This document shows positions 25,708 to 34,565 of a DNA stretch of 64,000 bases, one piece after another. Location of the stretch: assembly GCA_963840075.1 (NCBI GenBank), contig CAWIXS010000028.1:1-64000 (forward strand), read 5' to 3'. Position numbers and translations under genes: made by a program. Source of the stretch: AWTP1-13 sp963840075 (GTDB lineage Bacteria; Pseudomonadota; Alphaproteobacteria; Rhizobiales; Hyphomicrobiaceae). The notes under the pieces were generated by a model. That model was not told where the DNA came from, did not search any database, and was given only the letters and a program-made list of their open reading frames with translations. Every line of letters starts with the position of its first letter. The stretch's first letter is position 1.

Positions 25708-26901
25708 ATGTCAAGCGATCCGATCATCATTGCAGGGGCGGGCATCGGCGGGCTGGCGACGGCGCTGGCACTGCTGCGACAAGGCATCGATGTCGCCGTC
25801 TGCGAGCAGGCGACGGAGCTGGGCGAGGTCGGTGCCGGCGTGCAGCTCAGCGCCAATGCCACGCGCGTCCTGCGTGCCCTGGGAGTAGAGGCGGCACTGC
25901 AGGGACGTGCGGTCGAGGCGCAGTCGAAGGAGGTGCGCCATTGGAGGACCGGGCGCACCTGGAAGCTGTTCGATCTCGGACCCATGTCCGTTGCGCGCTA
26001 TGGCGCGCCCTACCTCTTCGTCCACCGCGGCGATCTGCATGCCGTGCTGGCGAAGGCCGTTCGCGCCCTGAAGCCCGATGCCATCCGCCTCGGTGCACGC
26101 TGCGTCGGCGTGGAGCAGAGCGGCCGCGATGTCACCCTGCTCCTGGCGGGAGGAGGCACGGCGCGTGGGCGCCTGGTGATCGGCGCCGACGGGGTGCACT
26201 CGGCGGTGCGTGCCGCGGTGTTCGGGGCCGCCCGGGCGCAGTTCACGGGCTGCATGGCCTGGCGCGCGGTGATCCCCGCGCAGCGTCTGGCGAAGGCCAC
26301 CCCCATGGCCGGAACCAACTGGCTGGGCCCCGGCCGCCACATCGTGCACTACCCGCTGCGGCGCGGCGAGGTCTTGAACTTCGTCGGCCTGGTGGACCGC
26401 GACGACTGGCAGGTCGAGTCGTGGTCCGCGCGCGGCGCGCCCGAGGAGGCCCGCGCCGATTTCGCCGGCTGGCACGACGACGCCCGCGCCATCCTGGAGG
26501 CGATCGAGGAGCCCTACAAGTGGGCCCTGATGCTGCGCGAGCCGATGCCGGCCTGGAGCCGGGGCCGCGTGACCCTGCTCGGCGATGCCTGCCACGCGAC
26601 GCTCCCCGACCTCGCCCAGGGCGCCTGCATGGCGATCGAGGACGCCTGCGTGCTCGCCCGCTGCCTCGCGGCGCATGGTGCGGATCACGAGGCGGCGTTT
26701 GCGCGCTACGCGGCGGCCCGCATCCCGCGCACCACCCGCATCGTTGCGGGGTCCGCGGCTGCCAGGAGCCGGTTCCACGATTCCCGTCTGGGCGACGATG
26801 CGGCGGCCGAGCGCTACATCGCGGAGGAATGGACGCCCGAGCGCATCGACCAGCGCTACGACTGGCTGTTCCGCTACGACGCCACGAGCGTGGAGATTTG
26901 A
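25708..26901 (+). CDS. FAD-dependent aromatic-ring monooxygenase (salicylate hydroxylase-like)
   Basis: A class A flavoprotein monooxygenase of 397 residues. The FAD fold GAGIGG lies at residues 10-15. The DG motif VIGADGVHSAVR contacts FAD and NAD(P)H, and the GD motif is GDACHATLPDLAQGACMAIED. It resembles salicylate 1-hydroxylase and 3-hydroxybenzoate 6-hydroxylase, which hydroxylate aromatic acids. It is transcribed away from the Bug-ThDP operon, sharing a 77-bp region, and is followed by an MBL hydrolase. Substrate not determinable; an aromatic carboxylate is the best inference. Confidence 0.9.
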   Translation: MSSDPIIIAGAGIGGLATALALLRQGIDVAVCEQATELGEVGAGVQLSANATRVLRALGVEAALQGRAVEAQSKEVRHWRTGRTWKLFDLGPMSVARYGAPYLFVHRGDLHAVLAKAVRALKPDAIRLGARCVGVEQSGRDVTLLLAGGGTARGRLVIGADGVHSAVRAAVFGAARAQFTGCMAWRAVIPAQRLAKATPMAGTNWLGPGRHIVHYPLRRGEVLNFVGLVDRDDWQVESWSARGAPEEARADFAGWHDDARAILEAIEEPYKWALMLREPMPAWSRGRVTLLGDACHATLPDLAQGACMAIEDACVLARCLAAHGADHEAAFARYAAARIPRTTRIVAGSAAARSRFHDSRLGDDAAAERYIAEEWTPERIDQRYDWLFRYDATSVEI

Positions 26902-27015
26902 GGCGGTCGTGCTCGGCAGCGCCATGGAGCTCGTGACGACGCAGACCGGCGCAATGCGGCTTCCCCTTGTTGCGCCCTGCGTTCGCGCGGCTAACACCGA
27001 TCCTGGGGGGAGGCC

Positions 27016-27888
27016 ATGACTACGCAAGTCGAGCTGGGCGGGATCACCATCCATCGCGTGATCGAGCAGGAGCTGCCGTTCGTCGCAGCCCTCGAGTTCT
27101 TCCCGACGCTGACACCGGCGCTGCTCGAGGAGAACCTCTCCTGGCTGCAGCCCGACGCGATCGATCCGAGGGGCAAGGTCGTCCTCTGCGTCCAGAGCTA
27201 CCTGGTGCGGACGCCGCATCACAACATCCTCATCGATGCCTGCGTCGGCAACCACAAGACCCGCCCGACGCGGCCGATGTGGCACATGATGGCGAGCGAC
27301 CGCTACGAGCGGAACCTCGCGGCCACCGGGCTTGGGCTGGGCGACATCGACCTCGTGATGTGCACGCACCTGCACACCGACCATGTCGGCTGGAACACCA
27401 GGCTGGAGAACGGCCGCTGGGTGCCGACCTTCCCGAAGGCCAGATACGTGTTCTCTGAGCGCGAGCTGGCGCACTGGACCGAGAAGGAGAAGGCCGACCC
27501 GGCGGCGCACCCCTGGATCACCGATTCGGTGCTGCCGATCGTGGCCGCCAACCGCGCCGAGCTGGTGAAGAGCGACCATGCCCTCACCGATCTGGTGCGG
27601 CTCGTGCCCTCGCCGGGGCACAGCATCGACCACTTCTGCGTGCACGTGGGCAAGGCCGGCGCCGACGCCCTGATCGGTGGCGACGTGATCCACTCGCCCC
27701 TGCAGCTGCGCTATCCGGACCTCGGCATGCGGGCGGACCATGATGCAGCGCAGGGCGCGCAATCGCGGCGCAAGGTGCTGGAGAACCTGTGCGACACCTC
27801 CACGCTCCTGTGCACCATGCACTTCCCGTCGCCGTCCATGGGGCGCATCACGCGCTGGGACGACGGGTTCAAGCTGCTGGCGCTGTAG
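27016..27888 (+). CDS. MBL fold metallo-hydrolase
   Basis: A 290-residue zinc hydrolase of the metallo-beta-lactamase fold. CTHLHTDHVGW (about 115-125) is the HxHxDH metal motif. PSPGHSIDHF provides the next His, GGDVIHSP the bridging Asp, and MHFPSP the last His. The pattern matches the group annotated as quorum-quenching or arylsulfatase-like hydrolases rather than glyoxalase II. It lies downstream of the flavin monooxygenase and could open a lactone or ester product of that pathway. ATG 27016 follows GGGGGGAGGC. Confidence 0.9.
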   Translation: MTTQVELGGITIHRVIEQELPFVAALEFFPTLTPALLEENLSWLQPDAIDPRGKVVLCVQSYLVRTPHHNILIDACVGNHKTRPTRPMWHMMASDRYERNLAATGLGLGDIDLVMCTHLHTDHVGWNTRLENGRWVPTFPKARYVFSERELAHWTEKEKADPAAHPWITDSVLPIVAANRAELVKSDHALTDLVRLVPSPGHSIDHFCVHVGKAGADALIGGDVIHSPLQLRYPDLGMRADHDAAQGAQSRRKVLENLCDTSTLLCTMHFPSPSMGRITRWDDGFKLLAL

Positions 27889-27920
27889 TGCACGCCGCGC
27901 GGTGCGCGAGCCACGCGGAC

Positions 27921-27948
27921 TCCCTCTCCCCGCAAAGCGGGAGAGGGG
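27921..27948. repeat. CCCTCTCCCCGC hairpin repeat
   Basis: TCCCTCTCCCCGC-AAA-GCGGGAGAGGGGA between the convergent MBL and bactofilin genes. Possible bidirectional terminator. Confidence 0.65.
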
Positions 27949-27979
27949 ACCGGTCGGCGCTTGTGAGAGGGCGCGGGCT

Positions 27980-28564
27980 TTACTCCGCTGCGGCCGCTGC
28001 GGCGCCGCCGTTGGCGTGCTCGAGGGAGGGGCCGTTGGCGCGCTCGACGGCCTCGGCCTCCTCGGCCTCGGGCTGCTCCCCGTCGGGCTCAGGGCTCGTC
28101 TCGCTCTCCTGGAACGGCTGCTGGCGGTGGCAGGACTGGCCGTCGAAGCTGGCACCCTCGTCGATCGACAGCGTCTTGTGGTAGATGTCGCTCTCCACGC
28201 AGGCGCTGTCCTGCAGGATCACGCGGTTGGCGCGGATGCTGCCCTTGACCTTGCCGCGCACCACCGCCTCCTCGGCGACGATGTCGCCGCTGACCGTGGC
28301 CTCCCTGCCGACCACGAGATGGGCGCAGCGGATGTCGCCCTTGATCCGCCCCTCGACCCGCACGTCGCCCTCGCTTTCCAGGGTGCCGGTTATGGTCAGC
28401 CATGAATTGATGACGGACTGCGTCGCAGTCCCGGACTGGTGTGCAGGCCCGCTCGGCGCGCGCAGGGCGGCGAGCGCATGGTCCGTCGTCGGCAGACTTG
28501 CCGGCATGTGCCCTCCCGCGAGCACGAAGTTGCTGGAATGGTCCGGCTTCCTGTTGAACAGCAT
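27980..28564 (-). CDS. bactofilin family protein (second of tandem pair)
   Basis: Bactofilins are beta-helical cytoskeletal polymers that scaffold wall and polarity proteins. The 194-residue product has a short N-terminal tail, then the beta-helical core SVINSWLTITGTLESEGDVRVEGRIKGD... to about residue 140. An acidic C-terminal tail rich in Glu and Ala follows. MLFNRK at the start is shared with the neighbouring paralogue. Start at ATG 28564; an upstream in-frame start at 28615 would add 17 residues. It is downstream of the second bactofilin on the same strand, with a 196-bp gap. Confidence 0.9.
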   Translation of the reverse strand: MLFNRKPDHSSNFVLAGGHMPASLPTTDHALAALRAPSGPAHQSGTATQSVINSWLTITGTLESEGDVRVEGRIKGDIRCAHLVVGREATVSGDIVAEEAVVRGKVKGSIRANRVILQDSACVESDIYHKTLSIDEGASFDGQSCHRQQPFQESETSPEPDGEQPEAEEAEAVERANGPSLEHANGGAAAAAAE

Positions 28565-28760
28565 GTCGGCTCCCTCTGGCTTGGGTCTCGGGTGACTCGG
28601 CGGCGCAGCACGCACGGGGGTACGGGCGCGCGGCCGAAGCTGGGCCGACGATAGCGGCGCGAGAATTCACGAGCGCCTAACGGCGCAGCGGGAAAGCCGA
28701 TGCGCATCGAAAAAGAACCCGGTATGGCTACCAAATCGCAAAGCCGGAGAGGGTGCCGCC

Positions 28761-29375
28761 TCAGCGGCCCGGCTTTCTCTCAGACTCCGGCTTCTCCCGC
28801 GAGCGGCCGTCGGCACCCGCAAGGGACGCCTCGACTTGCGGCTGCATCTGCATGCTTGCCGCGCGCCCATTGGCATCCGCCGCACCCCGCACCCTCCCGT
28901 CTGACGGGCCGGGGAGCATGCGTTTCAGCTCCGCCAGCGCCGAGGTCTCCTCGTTGCCCTCGAGCGGGTTGTCGCTGCGGCGCACCGCGCCCTGAAACTC
29001 GACGCCTTCGTCGATGGCGAGCATGCCGTAGACGATGTCGCTTTCGACATGCGCCGAGCCCTGCAGGATGACGACGTGGGCGCGGATCGTTCCGGTGATG
29101 CGGCCGCGAATGATCACCTCCTCGGCCGTGACGACGCCCGTGATCGCGGCGTTCGGGCCCAGGATCAGCTGGGCGCATTGCACGTTGCCGCAGATGTGCC
29201 CGTCGAGCCGCAGGTCGCCGTCGGTGCGCAGGTCGCCGACGATCGCCAGCGTCGAGTCGATGACCGACTGCGGGCGCTGGCCGCCGGTCTTGCGGAGCGC
29301 CGCCGGGTCGGCCGGCTCCGCAGGAGTGCTCCGCCACCGGTCCGCGTCGCTCTGCGTCCTTCTGTTGAACAGCAT
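28761..29375 (-). CDS. bactofilin family protein (first of tandem pair)
   Basis: A 204-residue paralogue of the neighbouring bactofilin. MLFNRRTQSDADR leads into the core SVIDSTLAIVGDLRTDGDL and RLDGHICGNVQCAQLILGP, with VVTAEEVIIRGRITGTIRAH continuing the repeating turn pattern. The C-terminal tail differs from the paralogue, being basic and Gln-rich instead of acidic. Opposite tail charges may let the two co-assemble or recruit different partners; this is inference. First gene of the pair. Confidence 0.9.
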   Translation of the reverse strand: MLFNRRTQSDADRWRSTPAEPADPAALRKTGGQRPQSVIDSTLAIVGDLRTDGDLRLDGHICGNVQCAQLILGPNAAITGVVTAEEVIIRGRITGTIRAHVVILQGSAHVESDIVYGMLAIDEGVEFQGAVRRSDNPLEGNEETSALAELKRMLPGPSDGRVRGAADANGRAASMQMQPQVEASLAGADGRSREKPESERKPGR

Positions 29376-29596
29376 GTCGCGTGCCCTCTACCCGACGGAT
29401 GGCGGGAGCCATTCGGTGCATCGCCGGCAGCCTCGCGAGCGCCGCCCTCGCCGCCGCCTGGCTCGGCATGGCGCGCTGGGCTGGACTTTCGGCAACGCCC
29501 TTTGCGGCTAAGTTATGCACGCGATCGAGCGGCGGCGCGCTCGCCGCAATGCTGTATTCCGGCGCAGACGACTATGTAGGGCGGCGGCACCGGGGA

Positions 29597-29663
29597 GGGG
29601 GTCGGGCCCCTCGCGCCCCTACGCCGGCACTCCAACTGCGACGCCGGAGGCGAGGGGTCTGAG
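29597..29663. repeat. GGGGTCAGAC-type repeat, long degenerate copy
   Basis: Starts GGGGGTCGGGCCCCTCGCG and ends GGCGAGGGGTCTGAG. The right terminus is altered relative to the intact copies. Confidence 0.55.
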
Positions 29664-30107
29664 CAGGTCAGACAGCGACCCTCTGGGAAGACGGGTGTAT
29701 CCCCTCCCCACACAGGAGAAACGGAGGCTCCCTGCGGGATGGCGTTCGAGCCCGATTTTGCCAATGCGTTTAAGCGCTTGCGCACCGGACCGAGTACATA
29801 AGCGGCCTTGGCGGGCTGCCGCGACTTAATGCCATCCGACTGCTATGCGCGCTCAACCAAGCCGAGTCGGATACCATGATGCTGAACGAGCGTGCGGTCT
29901 GCGCATTCTCTAGCTATGCCCGGCAGATCATGGACTTCAAGCTAACGAATCGCCTTTTTAGACCGAAGGCCGAGCCTTTGCCGCGATTGCACTAGGCCAG
30001 CACCCTGGTGAGAGCGAACGTTTGGCGTCGAGCGCGCATCATGGCTGGGCATGTCGGTCACGGATAGCGCGGCTGCAGCATTGGGCTACGCCCCCTTGAT
30101 GCGTAGA

Positions 30108-30163
30108 GGACCCCGCCTCCGCCACTCGATATCCGGAATGACCGCGGCGAGGGGTCTGCCCCC
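30108..30163. repeat. GGGGTCAGAC-type repeat, long degenerate copy
   Basis: Left end GGACCCCGCCTCC, right end GGCGAGGGGTCTGCCCCC. It lies 13 nt past the ubiE stop codon. Confidence 0.5.
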
Positions 30164-30175
30164 TACTCGGGTGGC

Positions 30176-30967
30176 TCAGAGGCGCCAGGCGGAGTGGATG
30201 GCGGCGATGCCGCCCGTCAGGTTGCGGTAGCCGACGCGGGCGAAGCCGGCGGCGCGGATCATCCCGGCGAAGCGCTCCTGCCTGGGGAACCTGCGGATGC
30301 TCTCCACCAGGTAGCGGTAGGGCTCCGGGTCGCCGGCGGCGAGCCGGGCGAGGCGCGGAATCACCTCGAAGGAGTGGAAGTCGTAGAGGCGGTCGAGCAG
30401 CGGCACCTCGCAGGCGGAGAACTCGAGGCACAGGAAGCGCCCGCCGGTCTTGAGCACGCGGAAGGCCTCGGCGAGCGCCCTGTCGATGTGGGTGACGTTG
30501 CGGATGCCGAAGGCGACCGTGCAGGCATCGAAGCTCTTGTCGGGAAACGGCAGGGCCTCGGCATCGCCGACGACGAGATCGACGCGGTCGCTCAAGCCCG
30601 CATCGCTGAGGCGCCCGCGGCCGATGGCGACCATCTCGGGATTGATGTCGAGGAGCGTGGATGTCGCGCCCGGCCCGCCCGCCTGCAGGAACCGCAAGGT
30701 GATGTCTCCGGTGCCTCCGGCGACGTCGAGGAGACGGAAGCTGCGCGCCGACCTGGGGGGCGACAGCATGGCGACCAGGTCGCCCTTCCACAGCCGGTGC
30801 AGGCCGCCGGACATCAAGTCGTTCATGAGGTCGTAGCGGCCGGCGACCAGGGAGAAGATGTCGTTGACGAGCCCCTGGCGCGCCTCCTCCGGCACGGTCT
30901 TGAAGCCGAAGGAAACGGTATCGCCCGCCGCGGGCTCGGGCGCATCTCGTGTGGGGGTACCGGCCAT
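30176..30967 (-). CDS. ubiE: ubiquinone/menaquinone biosynthesis C-methyltransferase UbiE
   Basis: SAM-dependent C-methyltransferase of quinone synthesis, 263 residues. FGFKTVPEEARQGLV and VFSLVAGRYDLMNDLMS-type residues near 35-55 form signature 1. The SAM loop is LLDVAGGTGDITLRFL. DACTVAFGIRNVTHID and GGRFLCLEFS are the remaining family hallmarks. It starts at ATG 30967, divergent from the phospholipase-like gene. Confidence 0.95.
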   Translation of the reverse strand: MAGTPTRDAPEPAAGDTVSFGFKTVPEEARQGLVNDIFSLVAGRYDLMNDLMSGGLHRLWKGDLVAMLSPPRSARSFRLLDVAGGTGDITLRFLQAGGPGATSTLLDINPEMVAIGRGRLSDAGLSDRVDLVVGDAEALPFPDKSFDACTVAFGIRNVTHIDRALAEAFRVLKTGGRFLCLEFSACEVPLLDRLYDFHSFEVIPRLARLAAGDPEPYRYLVESIRRFPRQERFAGMIRAAGFARVGYRNLTGGIAAIHSAWRL

Positions 30968-31093
30968 GGCCGAGGATACCCCCCTCCCCGACCCCGGGAC
31001 AAGAGCGGCCGGATGCCGCCGCCCCGGTTCCAGGAGCGCGAAGACTCATCTACGCTGAGGCCGAGCCGGCCCGGCCCATGGGGAAAATGCGCC

Positions 31094-32816
31094 ATGCACC
31101 CGCTTTTCCATATCGTCTACGCCGCCCACGCCAGGGCCACGCATCACAAGCTGGCGCTCGATGCGCTGCGCCACCTCGAGTGCACCGACGCCGATCTGTG
31201 GCAGCGTCTTTTCCTCAGGCATTGCGGGCTCTATCTGGAAGGGGCCACGGCGCCGGACGAGGAGTTCAAGGACTTCGGCAACCACGTGCTGCACACCCGC
31301 GACGGCTTCTGGGGCGGGGCGCCCGCGAAGGCGGTTAGCTGGTACCGCCACGTGGTGGAGGCGCTGAAGGTCGAGGACTGGCCGACGGCAGTCTACTGCG
31401 CGGGCGTGCTGAGCCACTACTTCATGGACCCGCTGCAGCCCTTCCACACCGCCCAGTCGGAGGCCGAGAACAACATCCACCGCGCGGCGGAATGGAGCAT
31501 CTGGAGGAGCTACGATGCGCTCTGCGCCCTCAGCGCGCGCGAGCACGGCGACATCAAGGTCGAGGTCGGCGCCGGGCCCAACTGGCTCGTCGAGCTGGTC
31601 TGCCGCGGCGCCGAGCTCGCCAATGCCGACTACGAGAAGCTGATCGCGCACTACGATATCGGGCGCGGCGTGGTGGACCCCGCAGGCGGGCTCGACCCGC
31701 TGGGGCGGCGCATCGTCGCCCGCATGATCCGCTTCGCGCATCTGGGCTTCGCCGCCGTGCTCGCGCGCGCCATCGACGAGGCGCGGGTGTTCGCGCCGGA
31801 GGCGGGGCTCGGCGCGGCGACCCTGCTCGCGATGGTGCGCATCCCGGCCGCGGCGCTCGCCCGGCGCCGGGCCGATGCCGCAGAACGGCGCGCGGTCGAG
31901 CGCATGTACGACGAGCTGATGGCCACCGGCACGGTCGAGACGCACCTGCCCGAGGATGACCGGCTGGTGCGCCGGCTCTATGGCGAGCAGGTGCTGGCAC
32001 GGCGCGCCGCCGCGCCCGCGGCCTCGCAGGTGTTCCCCTTCAGGCGGCGCGAGCCGGTGGTCACGCGCATCGATCTGGCGCGCGAGGCACGGCGCCACGC
32101 CGGCACCGGCGCCGAGATCATCCCGCTGCGCCCGGCAGGCCAGGCCAGAGCCGGAGCCGGCCGCGGGCCGGCGGAGCGAGGCCCCTGCAGCCGGCATCAC
32201 GCGCGAGCCGATGCTGTTCCTCGTGCCGGGCGCGCCCGGCGCCGATGGCACGCCCCCGGTGCCGCCGCGAACGCGGACCGGTCGTGCCAGGCGCCGCGCC
32301 GAGGCGCCCGCGCGCCAGCCCCAGGAGGGCGATCAGACCGTCGCCGCCGCGGATGCGGCACTTGGCGAGAACGCAGGCGAGAACGGCGTGCCCGTTCGCC
32401 TGACGCTCGACCACGCCGTTGCCGCCGGCCCGTCGATCGGCGCCAAAACGGCAAAGCGCCTCGCGCGGCACGGCATCGCCACCGTCCGCGATTTGGTGAA
32501 GGCCGATCCGGCGGCGCTCGCCGTCCGGCTCAACGCGCGCCATCTCTCCGCGCAGGCGATCTGCGACCTGCAGGACGAGGCGCTGCTGGCGTGCGCGGTC
32601 CCGGGCCTCCAGGGTGCCCATGCCGCGTTGCTGATGGGCGCCGGCTACCGCTCGGCCAACGCCATCGCCGAGGCCGAGCCCGACAAGCTGTGCGCCGACA
32701 TCCTGGCCTTCGCCCTGACCCCGGCGGGCCAGCGCATCGTGCGCCATGGCGGCGCCCCCGACATCGAGCGCATCAAGGGCTGGCTTACGGCGGCGCGCGG
32801 CGTGCGCGCGGCGTAG
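31094..32816 (+). CDS. zinc-dependent phospholipase C-like domain fused to DUF4332 (frameshifted)
   Basis: About 573 residues once a frameshift is repaired. The N-terminal part begins HPLFHIVYAAHARATHHKLA. It carries AGVLSHYFMDPLQPFHTAQS and EAENNIHRAAEW, a His/Asp/Glu spacing like that of zinc-dependent phospholipase C and S1/P1 nucleases. Somewhere at 32130-32190 one extra base moves the reading to the next frame. A Pro/Arg-rich linker follows. The C-terminal domain has SIGAKTAKRLARHGIATVRDLVKA and GYRSANAIAEAEPDKLC, a helix-hairpin-helix-like DUF4332. No signal peptide is seen. The function is unknown; the fusion is unusual. Confidence 0.75.
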
Positions 32817-32911
32817 CCGGCGCTCGAACGACACGCAGCGGCGGTGCTTTCCTTGCGGAGCATGGGAGCTTCCTCACCTTCGGGTCAACGTTCGACATCA
32901 TCATTGAAGTT

Positions 32912-33384
32912 ATGACAATGCGCGAACTGAGGATCGACGAGGAAGCCACGTCCATCGTATGCGCCAACCTGGGGATGGGAGCAAAGACAGCAATTACTTT
33001 GTTCCCTATTGAACCGCCAACCCGGCAGTCAAGAAAAAAACAAGACCGCCGTGCTGGTCAGAGAGGCGCAGAAACTGGCAGAGCGAAACAGCTTTGCTCA
33101 CGGCTTCTTCTTGATTGACCCCAGCACATCAGAGTTCGAGCTCATAAAGCGAGAGGTGGGGAATACGTATGAGGCGAAAGTCAAGAAATTCGACGCCAAG
33201 CTAATGAGCAAGCACGCCGCGCTGTTTATAGCAAGGTCAATGAGCTACGGCCCATGCCTCGGTTTCCGCGGCCGACCTTTGGGATTACACAAAGCATGTT
33301 GAAGCGCATGCGTTGGCTCGGGAATCTCTGGGTAAGCACCATCCTGCACCTCAGACCAGTTCCGCGAAAGCCAGGCGGAAATGA
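32912..33384 (+). pseudogene. possible degraded AT-richer gene remnant
   Basis: The stretch codes in successive frames for peptides that look like one eroded protein. MTMRELRIDEEATSIVCANL comes first, then KTAVLVREAQKLAERNSF and HGFFLIDPSTSEFELIKR (33030-33170). VNELRPMPRFPRP follows, and finally DYTKHVEAHALARESLGK near 33285, ending at TGA 33382-33384. Each join needs a frame change. The base composition differs from the surrounding genes. No family was recognised. It could instead be two small unrelated frames; the longest is 33009-33302 (97 codons). Confidence 0.3.
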
Positions 33385-33617
33385 CGGATTGCACGCGACG
33401 CGCGTGCCTCATCCGTCAGCTTTTTTTTGCCTGCGACATCCTCGAATATCGATTGCAGATGGTCCGCCTGAAGACAGCGCCGCGGTTGAAGTCTCAATCG
33501 CTTCAGGTCTCTCTGGTAGCTTTGGGTAGGACCAACGCTAAGCTCCGCGTTGTGACGATGCCAACTGAGCACGCACCATCCGCTCGCGTTATAGATCGCG
33601 ATCGGTCAACGAGACCC

Positions 33618-33682
33618 GTGTCAGACCCCTCGCCTCCAACGTCGATGCTGACAACGAGCGGCTGCGCGAGGGGTCTGACCCC
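33618..33682. repeat. GGGGTCAGAC-type repeat, long form (pagL 3' side)
   Basis: GTGTCAGACCCCTCG at the left and CGAGGGGTCTGACCCC at the right enclose a core with CCAACGTCGATG and ACAACGAGCGG. It ends 16 nt before the pagL stop (33699). Confidence 0.75.
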
Positions 33683-33698
33683 GACCGCCCCAACCGCG

Positions 33699-34241
33699 TC
33701 AGAACCTGTAGCCGTAGCGCACGCCGATGGCGTCGAGCCCCTCGTTGTAGGCGGCCAGGTCCCAGTTCGACACGTGCTCGAAATAGACCGAGACGCTGTT
33801 GCGCGCATCGAGCCTCAGGCCGATCTCGATCGGGACATGGAACAGCACGCGCGAGCCGAGCGCCTTGCGGTCGGGCTCGGTGGGGCCGGTGAGGCCGTCG
33901 TGCACGGCGGCGCCGAGACCGAGGCCGAGGAAGATGCCGCTCTCGAATTGCACCTCCCAGCGCGCATCGAGATAGGCCCGGCTGGTGAACCCCTCCGTAT
34001 TCACCGAGACGCCCAGCGCCGGGCGCAGCGTGCCGCCGAGCACCGCAAGCCCGCGCCCGAACAGCAGCTCGGCGTTGATGTCGACGCCACCCTCCAGGCT
34101 GAAGCCGGCCCAAAGATCGGGCACGTCGTGCGCCAGCACGCCACCCCGCAGCTCGAGGCCCGACGGCGCTGCCTGGGCAACGGCCCGCTGCGGCAGAGCC
34201 AAGCCGATCGCCAGCGCAACGATCGCAAGCGCGGCCTTCAT
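33699..34241 (-). CDS. pagL: lipid A 3-O-deacylase PagL / acyloxyacyl hydrolase family
   Basis: An outer-membrane beta-barrel enzyme that removes the 3-O acyl chain from lipid A. The 180-residue precursor has a signal peptide cleaved near AVAQA (residue 23). Alternating beta strands follow, and the C-terminal residue is Phe (GVRYGYRF), typical of Bam-inserted barrels. The PagL active site is visible: His156 and Ser158 in EHVSNWD, with Glu167 in YNEGLDAIG. The gene stands alone, between two long copies of the same palindromic repeat. It may modify the product of the fabZ-lpxAIB block at 7.6-11.7 kb. Confidence 0.88.
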   Translation of the reverse strand: MKAALAIVALAIGLALPQRAVAQAAPSGLELRGGVLAHDVPDLWAGFSLEGGVDINAELLFGRGLAVLGGTLRPALGVSVNTEGFTSRAYLDARWEVQFESGIFLGLGLGAAVHDGLTGPTEPDRKALGSRVLFHVPIEIGLRLDARNSVSVYFEHVSNWDLAAYNEGLDAIGVRYGYRF

Positions 34242-34320
34242 GTGGCTCCCCCTGTCTGCCCGATGCAGCCGAGGCAGGACCCTATGTCATCGGCGCCGGC
34301 GCGGCAACGGTGCCGCAACC

Positions 34321-34383
34321 GGTCAGACCCCTCCTCCGACGTCGACGTTCACGACGAACGGTCGGCACGAGGGGGCTGACCCC
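34321..34383. repeat. GGGGTCAGAC-type repeat, long form (pagL 5' side)
   Basis: GGTCAGACCCCTC at the left, GAGGGGGCTGACCCC at the right, core CCGACGTCGACG and ACGACGAACGG. Closest relative is the copy at 33618-33682. Confidence 0.75.
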
Positions 34384-34565
34384 GTCTCCTCGCGCCGTTG
34401 CAAATCGGCCAGCCCGGGGCCGAAACAGCCCGCCGACATGCAACAGTCATCTTGAACGGGGGGAGATCACCCCCTAGCCTCGGGCCGCCAATGCGCAGCT
34501 CCGTGCGCGGCCCTCGAGCGCAAGGGCGTCCTCCGGGGCGCTTGGTCGTGTCAGGGGATGCCGCG

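Larger units (their letters stand above)
29376..30175. other. 800-bp region without a convincing gene
   Basis: The region contains two degenerate copies of the GGGGTCAGAC element (29597-29663 and 30108-30163). An AT-richer stretch near 29.8-30.0 kb holds a 39-residue frame (29876-29995) beginning MMLNERAVCAFSSYARQ. That frame may be a gene fragment. A 93-residue frame at 29381-29662 has an Ala-rich hydrophobic start but no family resemblance. No tRNA-like fold was seen. Confidence 0.5.
32817..33698. other. 882-bp region with low gene content
   Basis: Apart from the possible remnant at 32912-33384 and the repeat at 33618-33682, nothing convincing is coded here. The region is AT-richer than the window average. 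Confidence 0.5.

Noticed and set aside
30194..33118. A 974-codon open frame spanning ubiE (antisense) and the phospholipase gene
   Set aside because: The frame is open because of GC-rich codon use. Its first 300 codons are antisense to ubiE with no family resemblance; only the part from 31094 codes for the phospholipase-like domain.
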